Part shown: positions 35,314 to 43,835 of the stretch, in pieces
Layout: each line of letters starts with the position of its first letter
Position numbering within the stretch: the first letter of the stretch is position 1
Source: an uncultured Desulfobacter sp.
Lineage (GTDB): Bacteria > Desulfobacterota > Desulfobacteria > Desulfobacterales > Desulfobacteraceae
DNA: 64,000 nt
Assembly (NCBI RefSeq): GCF_963666675.1
Contig: NZ_OY762929.1
Location: 4,746,001-4,810,000 of the forward strand
Direction: 5' to 3'
Notes under the pieces: model-generated
Told to the model about the DNA's origin: nothing
Database searches by the model: none
What the model saw: only the letters and a program-made list of their open reading frames with translations
Translations under genes and position numbers: made by a program

Positions 35314-35357
35314 CCAAAGAAAACGCCCCGGCCTTGTATAAATTTGTCTAAGCGCCA

Positions 35358-35396
35358 CGGGCCGCACCCGGGTTTTTCATACCCGGGTGCGGCCCG
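35358..35396 (+). terminator. Perfect 16-bp GC hairpin between secreted-protein genes
   Basis: CGGGCCGCACCCGGGT (35358-35373) and ACCCGGGTGCGGCCCG (35381-35396) are perfect inverted copies around TTTTTCA. It lies 45 bp after the propeller gene and 26 bp before the next start. There is no T-run after the stem, so it may work as an mRNA-stabilising or attenuating structure that sets different levels of the two proteins rather than a simple terminator. Confidence 0.5.
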
Positions 35397-35421
35397 GAAC
35401 GGAATATGCGGGAGGAATGCC

Positions 35422-37119
35422 TTGAAAAAAATGATTTTTGCATCAGCATGCGCTCTTTTTTTATTGTTCTTTGCCGGTACTACAGGTGCAGAATCATGGC
35501 TGTTGAACGTATCTTACAGCCTTAGCGGAAGCATGTATTCCATATCCACAAATACCAGGGCAAAGGGACGTGTCCGGATAGAGGATGACGGCAAGGGCAA
35601 TTTCACAGGCACGGGGCGCCTATCTGTTACGGAAAAAGGCACGGGGCCCTATATTGTTTTGCAGGCAAGCGGCTCCGGTGTGATTTACGCAACGGGAAGA
35701 AGGGATGGGGCGAATCTTGCGATTCAGATTAAGGGACCTTCAATTCCATTAAACGGGACGTCTACGGTGATGGGGGAAGCCCAGCCGCACAAAAGCAGTT
35801 TCCAACCGTCAAGCTGTACACCGTCGGAAATATTGATCGAGCGAAAGCAAGGCGCTTTGTCTTCTCAAAAAGTAGATGTCCCGGGATTCGCTGTCCAGGC
35901 GGATATAAGATTTACCCTCTCCGACGGAATAAATATCGTCAAACAGATTGAAGCACCTGATCCCCAAAACGCTTTGCCCGAAGATGTCTGGACCCTGGAG
36001 CTGGAAGCCCGTAACGAATATTCAGCCGGGGGAATGAATATCACGGGCCATGATTCTTTCAAAGGTAAGCTTAAATTTGTCCGCCCATTTAAGGACGGCC
36101 CTGTGGCGGGCAAAGGGCCCATGACGAATAAAGGTTCGTTCAAAGTTACCTCGCCATACCCAGGCACCTCGGATTACAATACGGATTGCGTGCTGATCCT
36201 TGAAGGCAGGGTTGAAAAAGATGTGCTGATTTTTACGCCCAAAGCAAAAATCAAGCAGACACATATGAACCAGTCTTTGGCGGGCAAAAGCGTATCGGCT
36301 TCTGCAAACGCCGGACAGGGCATCTCATTGTTCCGATATGCCGAAGAGATCAGGATTCCCATGGAAAACGGCCAAGAGTACATTGATACGGTCTCGCAAA
36401 ATGACCATGGAATGAAAACCACCGGCAATTGGATTTGGCGTCTGAAAGGCAAAAAGATTGACAAATACAGGCTTACCATTGATGACTACTATACAGATTA
36501 TCTGCTCCATGAAGGATCAGGGACGGATAACAAGCGATGCGGCCTCAAGGTTCACACCCGCCGGATTGTTGACGTGGTCATTGAGGATAAAAAATTTAAA
36601 AGTGCCCAAGGCACAAGCCGGTTTGTCTCCATAAAACCCTTTGCAAATCCGCCATGGGCCTATGAGGTAAAACACCTGGCAACTCAGATTCCCGGTACGG
36701 GCAGTGACATTGATTATGACCGGGCCGACCAGGTAAAATGGGCAGGCCGTTTTAATCCGCCCAAAACCCAACAAGATGCCCGGCTCAAAAAACAGTGGGA
36801 AAAAATCAGGAAAAACAAGACCCCGTATATTTATCCTGAAAAATTCCGGGCAAAGGGAGCACTATCCGGAAACCAGCTAAAGCTTTGGCTTCCATCAAAA
36901 TCGGGTTATACCGTGTCCATTTACTGGAAACTCAATACCGAAGCGATTAAAAAGAGAGGAAAAACCATCGGCAAAGATAAATTACGTGAAAATATGGGAT
37001 TAAAAATACGGCCTTTGGAAACGTTATACTCGGTTCCTTTGATAGACGGCTGGCAACATGAAAATGCACCGTCCACGGCACTTGAAAGAACATGCTTGGG
37101 TGTCGTAAAGACCAGATAA
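35422..37119 (+). CDS. Secreted protein of unknown function, propeller partner
   Basis: Protein of 565 residues, not recognised. The start is taken as TTG at 35422 because GGAGG (35411-35415) lies 6 nt upstream; an ATG at 35431 is the alternative. A signal peptide of about 23 residues (MKKMIFASACALFLLFF..., cut near TGA) leads into a beta-rich exported protein. The order of segments is a first sheet region (SYSLSGSMYSISTNTRAKGRVRIEDDG), a mid region GKLKFVRPFKDGPVAGKGPM, and a region with two cysteines (RCGLKVHTRRIVDVVIED). No membrane anchor is seen. It follows the propeller gene across a strong hairpin, so the two probably form one unit. Confidence 0.6.
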   Translation: MKKMIFASACALFLLFFAGTTGAESWLLNVSYSLSGSMYSISTNTRAKGRVRIEDDGKGNFTGTGRLSVTEKGTGPYIVLQASGSGVIYATGRRDGANLAIQIKGPSIPLNGTSTVMGEAQPHKSSFQPSSCTPSEILIERKQGALSSQKVDVPGFAVQADIRFTLSDGINIVKQIEAPDPQNALPEDVWTLELEARNEYSAGGMNITGHDSFKGKLKFVRPFKDGPVAGKGPMTNKGSFKVTSPYPGTSDYNTDCVLILEGRVEKDVLIFTPKAKIKQTHMNQSLAGKSVSASANAGQGISLFRYAEEIRIPMENGQEYIDTVSQNDHGMKTTGNWIWRLKGKKIDKYRLTIDDYYTDYLLHEGSGTDNKRCGLKVHTRRIVDVVIEDKKFKSAQGTSRFVSIKPFANPPWAYEVKHLATQIPGTGSDIDYDRADQVKWAGRFNPPKTQQDARLKKQWEKIRKNKTPYIYPEKFRAKGALSGNQLKLWLPSKSGYTVSIYWKLNTEAIKKRGKTIGKDKLRENMGLKIRPLETLYSVPLIDGWQHENAPSTALERTCLGVVKTR

Positions 37120-37129
37120 GGTCAGTTTT

Positions 37130-37319
37130 TATGAAAGTCTGTGTAACCGATACAGGTCCTTCAACGCTCATTGTGGGCTGAGTCTGGTTGGTGATAGACC
37201 GGATCAGCCCATGGCTGTTTTTATATGAAAGAGCTCGATAACCTATTGAGTTCTTTCATTCTTCGTTGTGGGTCGAAGCCTGGGTCATGATAGACCTGGC
37301 TCGGCCCATGGCCGTTATA
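37130..37319 (+). repeat. Repeat B, tandem copies 3 and 4
   Basis: Two units in tandem, 37130-37223 and 37224-37319, 94 bp apart. In the second, hairpin 1 is GAAAGAGCTCGATAA with CTATTGAGTTCTTTC. Hairpin 2 is TGGGCTG with CAGCCCA in the first unit and GGGTCG with CGGCCC in the second. Both keep the TTGTGGG linker and CCCATGGC(C/T)GTT end. They fill the gap between the convergent genes ending at 37119 and 37325. Confidence 0.75.
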
Positions 37320-37324
37320 AAAAT

Positions 37325-39655
37325 TCACTTCTGAAGCGAAAACGCCATAGTGACCGTTGCGCCCTGATTCCGCCCGGGACTTGTAAGGGTCAACTCCCCG
37401 TTATTAGCTTCCACAAAACTTTTGCAATAATAAAGCCCAAATCCTGATGATCCCTTGGTGGAGATGCCGAACTCAAAAATGTCTTTCAGATTGTCCGCTT
37501 CCACACCACAGCCGGTATCGGCTATCGTCAAAGATATGTTCTGATCCTGGCACGCCGTTGAAATGGTAATCCGGTGATCGCCAATCTCTTGATTTTCCCC
37601 AATGGCGTCGCAGCTGTTTTTAATGAAATTGATCATCACCTGCATGAGCTTGTTTTTTTCGATGGAAAAGAGGGGAAGGTCTGGGGCCAGTTTTTCCACC
37701 ACACGGATGCTGTTGGCGGAAATGGTGGCTTTTTGAATTTTCAGGGCATCTTTTACCAACTGATTAAGACGCACCTTTTCCCTAATCTCCACGCTTTCCG
37801 GTGCGTAACTTCGCTGGAGGCTGAGCACTTCACTCACGTACTCAATGGCGGTGGTGGCGCTGCCCAGGATCCCGGCTATTTTCTTTCGCTCATGTTCTAA
37901 ATCATCTATCAACCGGCCCATATACGCGGCGACCTCAATTCCCCTGGGATGGTCATTGACGTAAGAGGTAAGATCCTGCCTATTCACTGCCAGATCATTG
38001 TAGCATTGACGCAGGTAATGGCTCAGTTGTTGTATTTTGCTTTTTCTCAGGCGATCCAGGTTTACGCCCAGCGGTGTCACCGCATTTCCGATATTATGAA
38101 GAACCATGGCCGACAACTGGGCTCTACCGGCATCCATGGCCTTATCCAGCAACTCTTTTTGAGCTTCTTCAAGTTCTTTTGTCCTTTTTCTAACAAGCGC
38201 TTCAAGGTTTTCCCGGTATTCAGCCAGTTCCGTCTCTGTCTTCTTTCTCTTCGTAATATCCCTGAGAATTCCTATCGCGTTCCATTTTTCATCTATTTTT
38301 ACCGCCGAAAGGGAAACTTCTACCGGTATGACCTCCCCGCTTTTTTTCCTGGCCAAACTTTCCAAGGTCTTTCCAACGACGCGTCCTTTTCCGGTTTGTT
38401 GAAAAATTGCAAAATTCTTTCTATAATTGTCATGGTATTTTTCAGGAACAACAATAAAATGGAAATTTTTGGACATCATTTCATCTGCAGCATATCCCAG
38501 AATCTGCGTTGCGGCATCGTTCCAGAATGAGACAAGACCGTCGTTATCGATCATAATGATGGCATCCTGGGCAGCCACCCCTATGCTTCTAAACTTTTCT
38601 TCACTCTCTCTAAGGCTTTGCCCAAGCGACTTACTTATAATAATTTCTTGTTTCAGCTGTTTTTCAACCCTTTTTCTTGCATTAAGATCCCCAAGCAGTT
38701 TTGTCTGATTCTCTTCAAGCTGCCGGTTGATCAGCTGATTCCTCCTGTTTATCTGTGTAAACAAAAATATCAGTGCACTGATAAGACAGCCGGAGATCAC
38801 CACCGTAATGACAATAATCTGACCCAGGCTGGACAGTAACGTAATTTTGTCCATTGAAAAAATTATGCCGTATTGCTTTGACATCAGGGTGATGGGATAA
38901 TAGGCGGTGATCAGTTTTACCTGTTTGCCGCCGAACTGGATCGTGTTCTCACAGGTTCCCTGGAACCCCTCGTTTATCTCTGCTAAAACAGGCTGAAAAT
39001 CGGCTTTTTTAAATTTAGAGGCATCAATATCAATCCCGGACACTGACTCTGAATAGTCCGCATAGATCAGGAATGTCTCAGAACCGGTAAGAAATCGCCA
39101 GGATGCCTTTCCCAGGTGAAATCCTTTAAAAAGTTCTTTTGTGTACATCTTCAGGTCCAATACTGCTTTGATGCCTAATGCACTGTATAGACCGGTAGGG
39201 TTATCCGTATCAGCGGTAACGATTAGCTGGGCCGTCGATGCATCAAATGTGCTTCCATTTAAATTTTCATCATCTGCGGTACCGTCCACAGGCTCAAAAT
39301 GGAAATGATTTTCAGGTGTTTTCCAGGTCGAGACCATTTGCGTATCGTTGAAAAAAACAAGTTTTTTTACCAGCCCCTGGTTTCTGAAAAAAAACTGTTT
39401 CAGTCTACGGATGGTTTCGGTATCGATTTTATTGGAAAGAATCCGGTTAATGAACGGTTCGCTGTTTAAAATGGAGAGTTCATTCTCAAACGCATTAAAA
39501 TCAGAAGCCATATTTATTCCGGAGATTTGGGCCACTTTTAACATCTGGTCCATTTTTCCCCGAAGAAAATTATCCAGAAAAACAGAATACTGATAGGCAC
39601 TGATACATACCAGGGTTATCAGGCTGCAAAAAAAAATAATATAATTTTTTTTCAT
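37325..39655 (-). CDS. Membrane sensor histidine kinase with PAS domain
   Basis: Kinase of 776 residues. Order: membrane helix at residues 4-24; a periplasmic sensor of about 250 residues, probably a double-Cache domain (ASDFNAFENELSIL, then TADTDNPTGLYSALGIKAVLDL); a second membrane helix (IIVITVVISGCLISALIFLF); a coiled coil; a PAS domain (AAQDAIIMIDNDGLVSFWNDAATQILGY); a second coiled coil; the phosphoacceptor region MVLHNIGNAVTPLGVNLDRL, an H-N-I-G-N type H-box instead of H-E-x-x-x-P; and an ATPase domain with NFIKNSCDAIGE, IADTGCGVE and GFGLYYCKSF. Last gene of a three-gene signalling operon, 7 bp after the Cache lipoprotein gene. Confidence 0.9.
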   Translation of the reverse strand: MKKNYIIFFCSLITLVCISAYQYSVFLDNFLRGKMDQMLKVAQISGINMASDFNAFENELSILNSEPFINRILSNKIDTETIRRLKQFFFRNQGLVKKLVFFNDTQMVSTWKTPENHFHFEPVDGTADDENLNGSTFDASTAQLIVTADTDNPTGLYSALGIKAVLDLKMYTKELFKGFHLGKASWRFLTGSETFLIYADYSESVSGIDIDASKFKKADFQPVLAEINEGFQGTCENTIQFGGKQVKLITAYYPITLMSKQYGIIFSMDKITLLSSLGQIIVITVVISGCLISALIFLFTQINRRNQLINRQLEENQTKLLGDLNARKRVEKQLKQEIIISKSLGQSLRESEEKFRSIGVAAQDAIIMIDNDGLVSFWNDAATQILGYAADEMMSKNFHFIVVPEKYHDNYRKNFAIFQQTGKGRVVGKTLESLARKKSGEVIPVEVSLSAVKIDEKWNAIGILRDITKRKKTETELAEYRENLEALVRKRTKELEEAQKELLDKAMDAGRAQLSAMVLHNIGNAVTPLGVNLDRLRKSKIQQLSHYLRQCYNDLAVNRQDLTSYVNDHPRGIEVAAYMGRLIDDLEHERKKIAGILGSATTAIEYVSEVLSLQRSYAPESVEIREKVRLNQLVKDALKIQKATISANSIRVVEKLAPDLPLFSIEKNKLMQVMINFIKNSCDAIGENQEIGDHRITISTACQDQNISLTIADTGCGVEADNLKDIFEFGISTKGSSGFGLYYCKSFVEANNGELTLTSPGRNQGATVTMAFSLQK

Positions 39656-39662
39656 GGACAGA

Positions 39663-40661
39663 TCACAGTTCCAATATACTTACAAGTGCCCAGCTCAGAT
39701 CATCCATGGCAACCGATACCGCCATGTAATTTTTTTTATCAATGGAGAAGGCATACGTTTTCTTTTGGCCGGTGATGATGGATTCGGCCATTTCCCGTAT
39801 TGTCCGGTCCTTGCTTTTCAGCAGGTTGTAATCATTTTTACGGTACTTATCACTTTTAATGGTCTCAAGATATTCATGTTTTTCCAGCGGAGGAAGGCAG
39901 AGCAGATGAACCAGTTTATGGTTGACGGCCACCAGCACCCCGGTTTTATCAAGAATGAAAACAGACGAATGATCGTCCAGATATTTATCAATGATTTTGT
40001 TCACCGTCACATCCATGCCCGGCACGCCGACCAACCGGTCGTTGTAATACACAGGGGCGATGGCGGATATCATCCATCCCCGGCCGGCAGGATCCACATA
40101 AGGCTCATCCACCCAGACGACTTTTTTATCGGGATTGTGTTCCTGATCGGCAAGGTAATAGAAATTAAAAGCAGGGATATCCATTCCCGGTTCATACTGG
40201 GAAAGCACATCAAAAAAAGGATAGATGCGATTATATGAATATTCGTCATTATAATAGACCTGGACAACGCTGGGCAATTCCTTGATGATCTTCTTGAACG
40301 GTTCATCAAGGGGGGAGGTGAAGGCGACAATCCGCTTGATCCTGTCGTCCACGGGAACGACACCCGAGACAAATACGGCAGACCCGCCATCATCTTCAAG
40401 TTTGTATAACACCCCCTGGGGGCTCAAACCGTATTTTTCCCTGTGGGCGTTATACTCATAATTATGCTGGTTTTCATAAAGCACCACGATTTGGTCTGCC
40501 AGGGCTTTGATTCTGTTTTTAATCGTCAAAAAATCGTTGCTGATCTGCCGGGTGATAATTTCCAGGCCGTTTCTTTCCTCCTGAACCATTTTTTCCCTAT
40601 CCGGCCCGCAGGAACACATCAGCACCAGACATATGATCAGGGAGATCAATTTTTTTTCCAT
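39663..40661 (-). CDS. Lipoprotein carrying a free-standing Cache sensor domain
   Basis: Lipoprotein of 332 residues. The ATG at 40661 follows GGAGAG. The signal peptide ends in a lipobox LMCSCGP, so the Cys near residue 16 would be lipidated. The rest looks like a periplasmic double-Cache (PDC) sensor: an N-terminal long helix (GLEIITRQISNDFLTIKNRIKALADQI), a membrane-distal part (KKVVWVDEPYVDPAGRGWMISAIAPVYYNDRLVGVPGMDVTVNKI, the classic Cache signature) and a proximal part with GVLVAVNHKLVH. There is no kinase, HAMP or other output domain. It lies between the two kinases of the operon, so it probably binds a ligand and passes the signal to the membrane kinase. Confidence 0.82.
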   Translation of the reverse strand: MEKKLISLIICLVLMCSCGPDREKMVQEERNGLEIITRQISNDFLTIKNRIKALADQIVVLYENQHNYEYNAHREKYGLSPQGVLYKLEDDGGSAVFVSGVVPVDDRIKRIVAFTSPLDEPFKKIIKELPSVVQVYYNDEYSYNRIYPFFDVLSQYEPGMDIPAFNFYYLADQEHNPDKKVVWVDEPYVDPAGRGWMISAIAPVYYNDRLVGVPGMDVTVNKIIDKYLDDHSSVFILDKTGVLVAVNHKLVHLLCLPPLEKHEYLETIKSDKYRKNDYNLLKSKDRTIREMAESIITGQKKTYAFSIDKKNYMAVSVAMDDLSWALVSILEL

Positions 40662-40695
40662 GGGTTCTCTCCACATAAAATTTGATTAAAGCAAT

Positions 40696-42195
40696 TCAGG
40701 TCGGCCCTGGGTCCAGCGCGCTGTTTTTCATTTTTACGGGAAACAAAAGTTTAAATTGACTGCCCTGCCCCAGTTGACTGGAGACATCAATACGCCCCCC
40801 GTGGAATTTAATTATTTCATACACAATACTGAGTCCAAGGCCGGTTCCGGTCCCCACCGGCTTGGTGGTGAAAAAGGGATCGAACAATTTTTTTAAATTT
40901 TCCTGGGGGATACCGCATCCGGTGTCCGAAACAACGATCTCAACAAAACGGTCTTCAACTCTTCTGCCGGTTTGAACAAATCGGGTGGACAATTCTATGG
41001 TACCGGGTCCTTGGATGGCTTGAATCGCATTGACCAAAATATTCATAAGAACCTGACTGATCTTTTGGGGATAGCATTCAATCCGAGGAATATCACCAAA
41101 GCTTTTCGTTACCGTTGTACCTTTCTTGATCTGGATTTTCAGCATTTTCAACGTATTATCCAACGCATCGTTGAGATTAAGCTCGTTTTGTTTGGCATCA
41201 TCCACCCGGGAAAAAGTCCTTAAATCCTGGACAATTTCTCTTATTTTATTTACGCCGTATAGGGATTCGGCGATAAGATCCTGCACATCCTCTAGGATGA
41301 AATCAATGTCTTTTTCTTTTTTTTCAGCGGCCAACTCATCTAACAATTGTGCGGCCTTTTGATCCGTCGACGATGCAAGATATGACTCAAGCACCTCATA
41401 TTTCCGTATCAATGAAACGATCTGGTTAAAATACTTTTTACTGGTGTCCAGATTGGTTCGCACATAAGACAATGGATTATTAATTTCATGGGCCACGCCT
41501 GCGGCAAGAAGTCCGATGGACGCCATTTTTTCAGCCTGAACAATCATTGATGCCTGGTCCTGGACTTTCTGCTCCAATCCCCGGTTGACCTGTGCAAGCT
41601 CTTTATTGGACTGTTCCAACGCTCGTTGAAGCTCTATTTTTTTTTGCTCCAGGCTCCAGGTATGGGTAAGCGCCCGGGCAAATTGCAGAATCTCTTCGTA
41701 ATTAAACGGTTTCCTCAGATAAAAGAGGTCATCCCGCCCGGTCACGGCAATGATGTCCTCGGGGGCGTATTCACTGTATGCCGTCACAATGACGATTTTA
41801 ATGCGCGGATCAAGGGTCCATATTTTCCCTGCGGTTTCAGCCCCATTAAGGCCCGGCATTTTCATATCGATGAAGGCCACAGCAAAGGGATTATTTTCCT
41901 GAAGTGATGTTTCAACACATGCAATTCCCCGGCTCCCCTGATCTGCCAGGGTTAATTCATATCCATAGGGATTTTCTGGGTCCAAAGAAGCAGATAAAGA
42001 GATATCCAGCCCATCAGACGACTCCATGGCATTGGAAAAAAGCGCTGGGGCACCGTCATCGTCCCCGGGCATATCAAAAAGAGCCCGGCCCATGGATAGG
42101 CTATCCGGCTCATCTTCCGGCAATAGTATACTTTGATAGGTCTCCCGGATGGTCTCATCATCGTCAATGACCAGTATTCTTTTATTCTCTTCCAT
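40696..42195 (-). CDS. Response regulator-histidine kinase fusion
   Basis: Cytoplasmic protein of 499 residues, first gene of the signalling operon. An N-terminal receiver domain (RILVIDDDETIRETYQ, phospho-Asp in AVAFIDMKMPGLNGAE, Lys in FYLRKPFNYEEIL) has an unusual insertion of roughly 55 residues between its first acidic motif and the phospho-Asp. A coiled coil (RALEQSNKELAQVNRGLEQKV) leads to a histidine kinase core with GVAHEINNPLSYVRTNLD, NILVNAIQAIQG, VVSDTGCGIPQENL and GTGLGLSIVYEI. It could receive phosphate from the membrane kinase and pass it to another regulator; no output regulator gene is adjacent. Confidence 0.88.
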   Translation of the reverse strand: MEENKRILVIDDDETIRETYQSILLPEDEPDSLSMGRALFDMPGDDDGAPALFSNAMESSDGLDISLSASLDPENPYGYELTLADQGSRGIACVETSLQENNPFAVAFIDMKMPGLNGAETAGKIWTLDPRIKIVIVTAYSEYAPEDIIAVTGRDDLFYLRKPFNYEEILQFARALTHTWSLEQKKIELQRALEQSNKELAQVNRGLEQKVQDQASMIVQAEKMASIGLLAAGVAHEINNPLSYVRTNLDTSKKYFNQIVSLIRKYEVLESYLASSTDQKAAQLLDELAAEKKEKDIDFILEDVQDLIAESLYGVNKIREIVQDLRTFSRVDDAKQNELNLNDALDNTLKMLKIQIKKGTTVTKSFGDIPRIECYPQKISQVLMNILVNAIQAIQGPGTIELSTRFVQTGRRVEDRFVEIVVSDTGCGIPQENLKKLFDPFFTTKPVGTGTGLGLSIVYEIIKFHGGRIDVSSQLGQGSQFKLLFPVKMKNSALDPGPT

Positions 42196-42259
42196 TGTCC
42201 ATCTCTTTCAAATGGTCTTATATGGGATCTTGGATTTTACGAAGTTTAGTTTTTTTTTA

Positions 42260-42453
42260 TATGAAAGAGTTTAATAAGTTATTGAGTTCTTTCAATTTTC
42301 GTTGTGGGCCGCAGCCTGCCAGATGATAAACCTGGCTCGTCCCATGGCCGTTATATGAAATAACAGCCACGAGCTAATCTAAATTCGTCACCACTCAGGC
42401 TAACCCCACAACAAAACATGAAAGTAATTCAATAATTTATTGGAACTTTGATA
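42260..42453. repeat. Repeat B, copy 5 and an inverted copy 6
   Basis: Copy 5 (42260-42355, plus) has hairpin 1 GAAAGAGTTTAATAA with TTATTGAGTTCTTTC, pairing through three G-T wobbles, the linker TTCGTTGTGGG and the end CCCATGGCCGTTAT. Copy 6 (42359-42453) lies head-to-head on the minus strand: read in reverse it gives CAATAAATTATTG, TTTTGTTGTGGGG and GTGGCTGTTATT. The rest of the gap to 42768 holds weaker B-like debris (near 42570-42605, CATTGTTGGGC and GGCCGTGGTTATTTC) and nothing else recognisable. Confidence 0.7.
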
Positions 42454-42768
42454 TGAAAGTATTTAATCACAAATTTGACGATTTGAAAAGAGTTTGACCA
42501 TCTATCCTTGGATGCATAAGCAGCCACGGGCAGGAATGTCATCCAGACGATTTCCGGTCGTCGAAATATAGGACTCATTGTTGGGCAGGCAACGGCCGTG
42601 GTTATTTCAAGAGATAAATCCTTTTTACATTCACAGTGGTCAAGATTTTTTAAAAAAATTGATTGAATAGCGGTCATGGTTTTAAAGAGATAGGAGCAGC
42701 TAAAGAGGAAACAATATTATTAATCACGACTATAGTTGCCCCTCTCTCTTCTTTTTTGATTTTTAGAC

Positions 42769-43788
42769 TCAAAATGCCTTCCTGGCAATATCCAGTTCCA
42801 TAGGCATCATGGCAGTCTTCACAACTTCGCTTTCCACGGATGAAAACCCTACGCTTCGCATGGTGTCGGCAATCTCTCCACTGTTAAACATCAGGTCCTG
42901 TCCTGAAAACATCCAGGACATGCATCCCAATACGTATGCCTTGGGGCGGGTGCGTTCATGTGTGGCACCATCTGCCAGACTGACAAAGACACCGCCCGGT
43001 TTCAGGGCATGATAAATTTTTTCGAGCATGGTTTTTAGATCAAAACGAACGAAATTGAGCGTTGCGCTGGCCCAAATCAAGTCGTAGTTTTCACCGATAG
43101 GGTCGTTGATATAATCACCGGCCATGGTCGCTACCCGACCCGTCATTTCGTACTCGGCAATGAATTCCTCAGCCACGTTAACCACTGCGGGCCGGTCAAA
43201 GATTATTCCTTGCATACTGGGATGCTCAGCCACGATTGCAATGCAGTGAAGACCCGGGCCGCCGCCAAGGTCCAGCATTTTCTTAAAGGATGAAAAGCCT
43301 TCGATTTCAGCAACCCTGAGAGCCATTTGCTGGGCCGTTCCACCTCGTTCATAGTTGGCCATGGATCGGGCATAGGATTCCCACACAGCTTCGTCACTTA
43401 CATCCACAGGGTTTTCACGGGGCCCGAAGCGCACAATATGGTCCATATCCTTCAGAACGAATTCGGACATTTTATGCATCATAGAAAATCCTTGGCCCTG
43501 ATAGGCCGGGCTTTGGCTGTGCAGGACGGCCTGGGTATCCGGCTGATTACAATAACACCCATTATTCTTATCCAGCAGACTTAACGCGGCCAGGCCGTCA
43601 AGCAAATACCGCGTATACACCGGATGGGTTTCCAATCTGGACGCCACCGTTTCCGCGGATTGTGGTGTTGACAGACAATCAAAAATCTTCAGCTCAATGG
43701 CGGTAATAAGTAACTGTGTTTGCGTATAGCCATTGATGATGTCGTAAAGGTGGTCTATCCGTGTATCCAAATCAGGTAATTTTTTCAT
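42769..43788 (-). CDS. O-methyltransferase, SAM-dependent, with dimerisation domain (module 3)
   Basis: Methyltransferase of 339 residues of the same broad family as the one at 27.8 kb. The N-terminal dimerisation winged helix is seen in LITAIELKIFDCLSTPQSAETVASRL and YLLDGLAALSLLDKNNGCY. The SAM-binding motif is MLDLGGGPGLHCIAIVAE (about residues 172-189), and KPGGVFVSLADGA lies later. It is encoded 47 bp downstream of receptor 4 on the same strand, so the two form an operon, as the other O-methyltransferase does with receptor 3 but in reverse order. The substrate is unknown. Confidence 0.87.
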   Translation of the reverse strand: MKKLPDLDTRIDHLYDIINGYTQTQLLITAIELKIFDCLSTPQSAETVASRLETHPVYTRYLLDGLAALSLLDKNNGCYCNQPDTQAVLHSQSPAYQGQGFSMMHKMSEFVLKDMDHIVRFGPRENPVDVSDEAVWESYARSMANYERGGTAQQMALRVAEIEGFSSFKKMLDLGGGPGLHCIAIVAEHPSMQGIIFDRPAVVNVAEEFIAEYEMTGRVATMAGDYINDPIGENYDLIWASATLNFVRFDLKTMLEKIYHALKPGGVFVSLADGATHERTRPKAYVLGCMSWMFSGQDLMFNSGEIADTMRSVGFSSVESEVVKTAMMPMELDIARKAF

Positions 43789-43835
43789 GTGGGGTTCCTT
43801 TATCTATATTGTTTCTTCCGGGTCCTCTTCATGCC

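Noticed and set aside
39654..40238. 194-residue frame on the plus strand
   Set aside because: Antisense to the Cache lipoprotein gene; His/Ile-rich composition typical of a shadow.
21231..42453. Repeat B as integron attC sites
   Set aside because: Variable central hairpins and a GTTATAT end look attC-like, but no matching RYYYAAC box lies at the left end of any copy, no integron integrase is seen, and the units do not frame gene cassettes in one direction.
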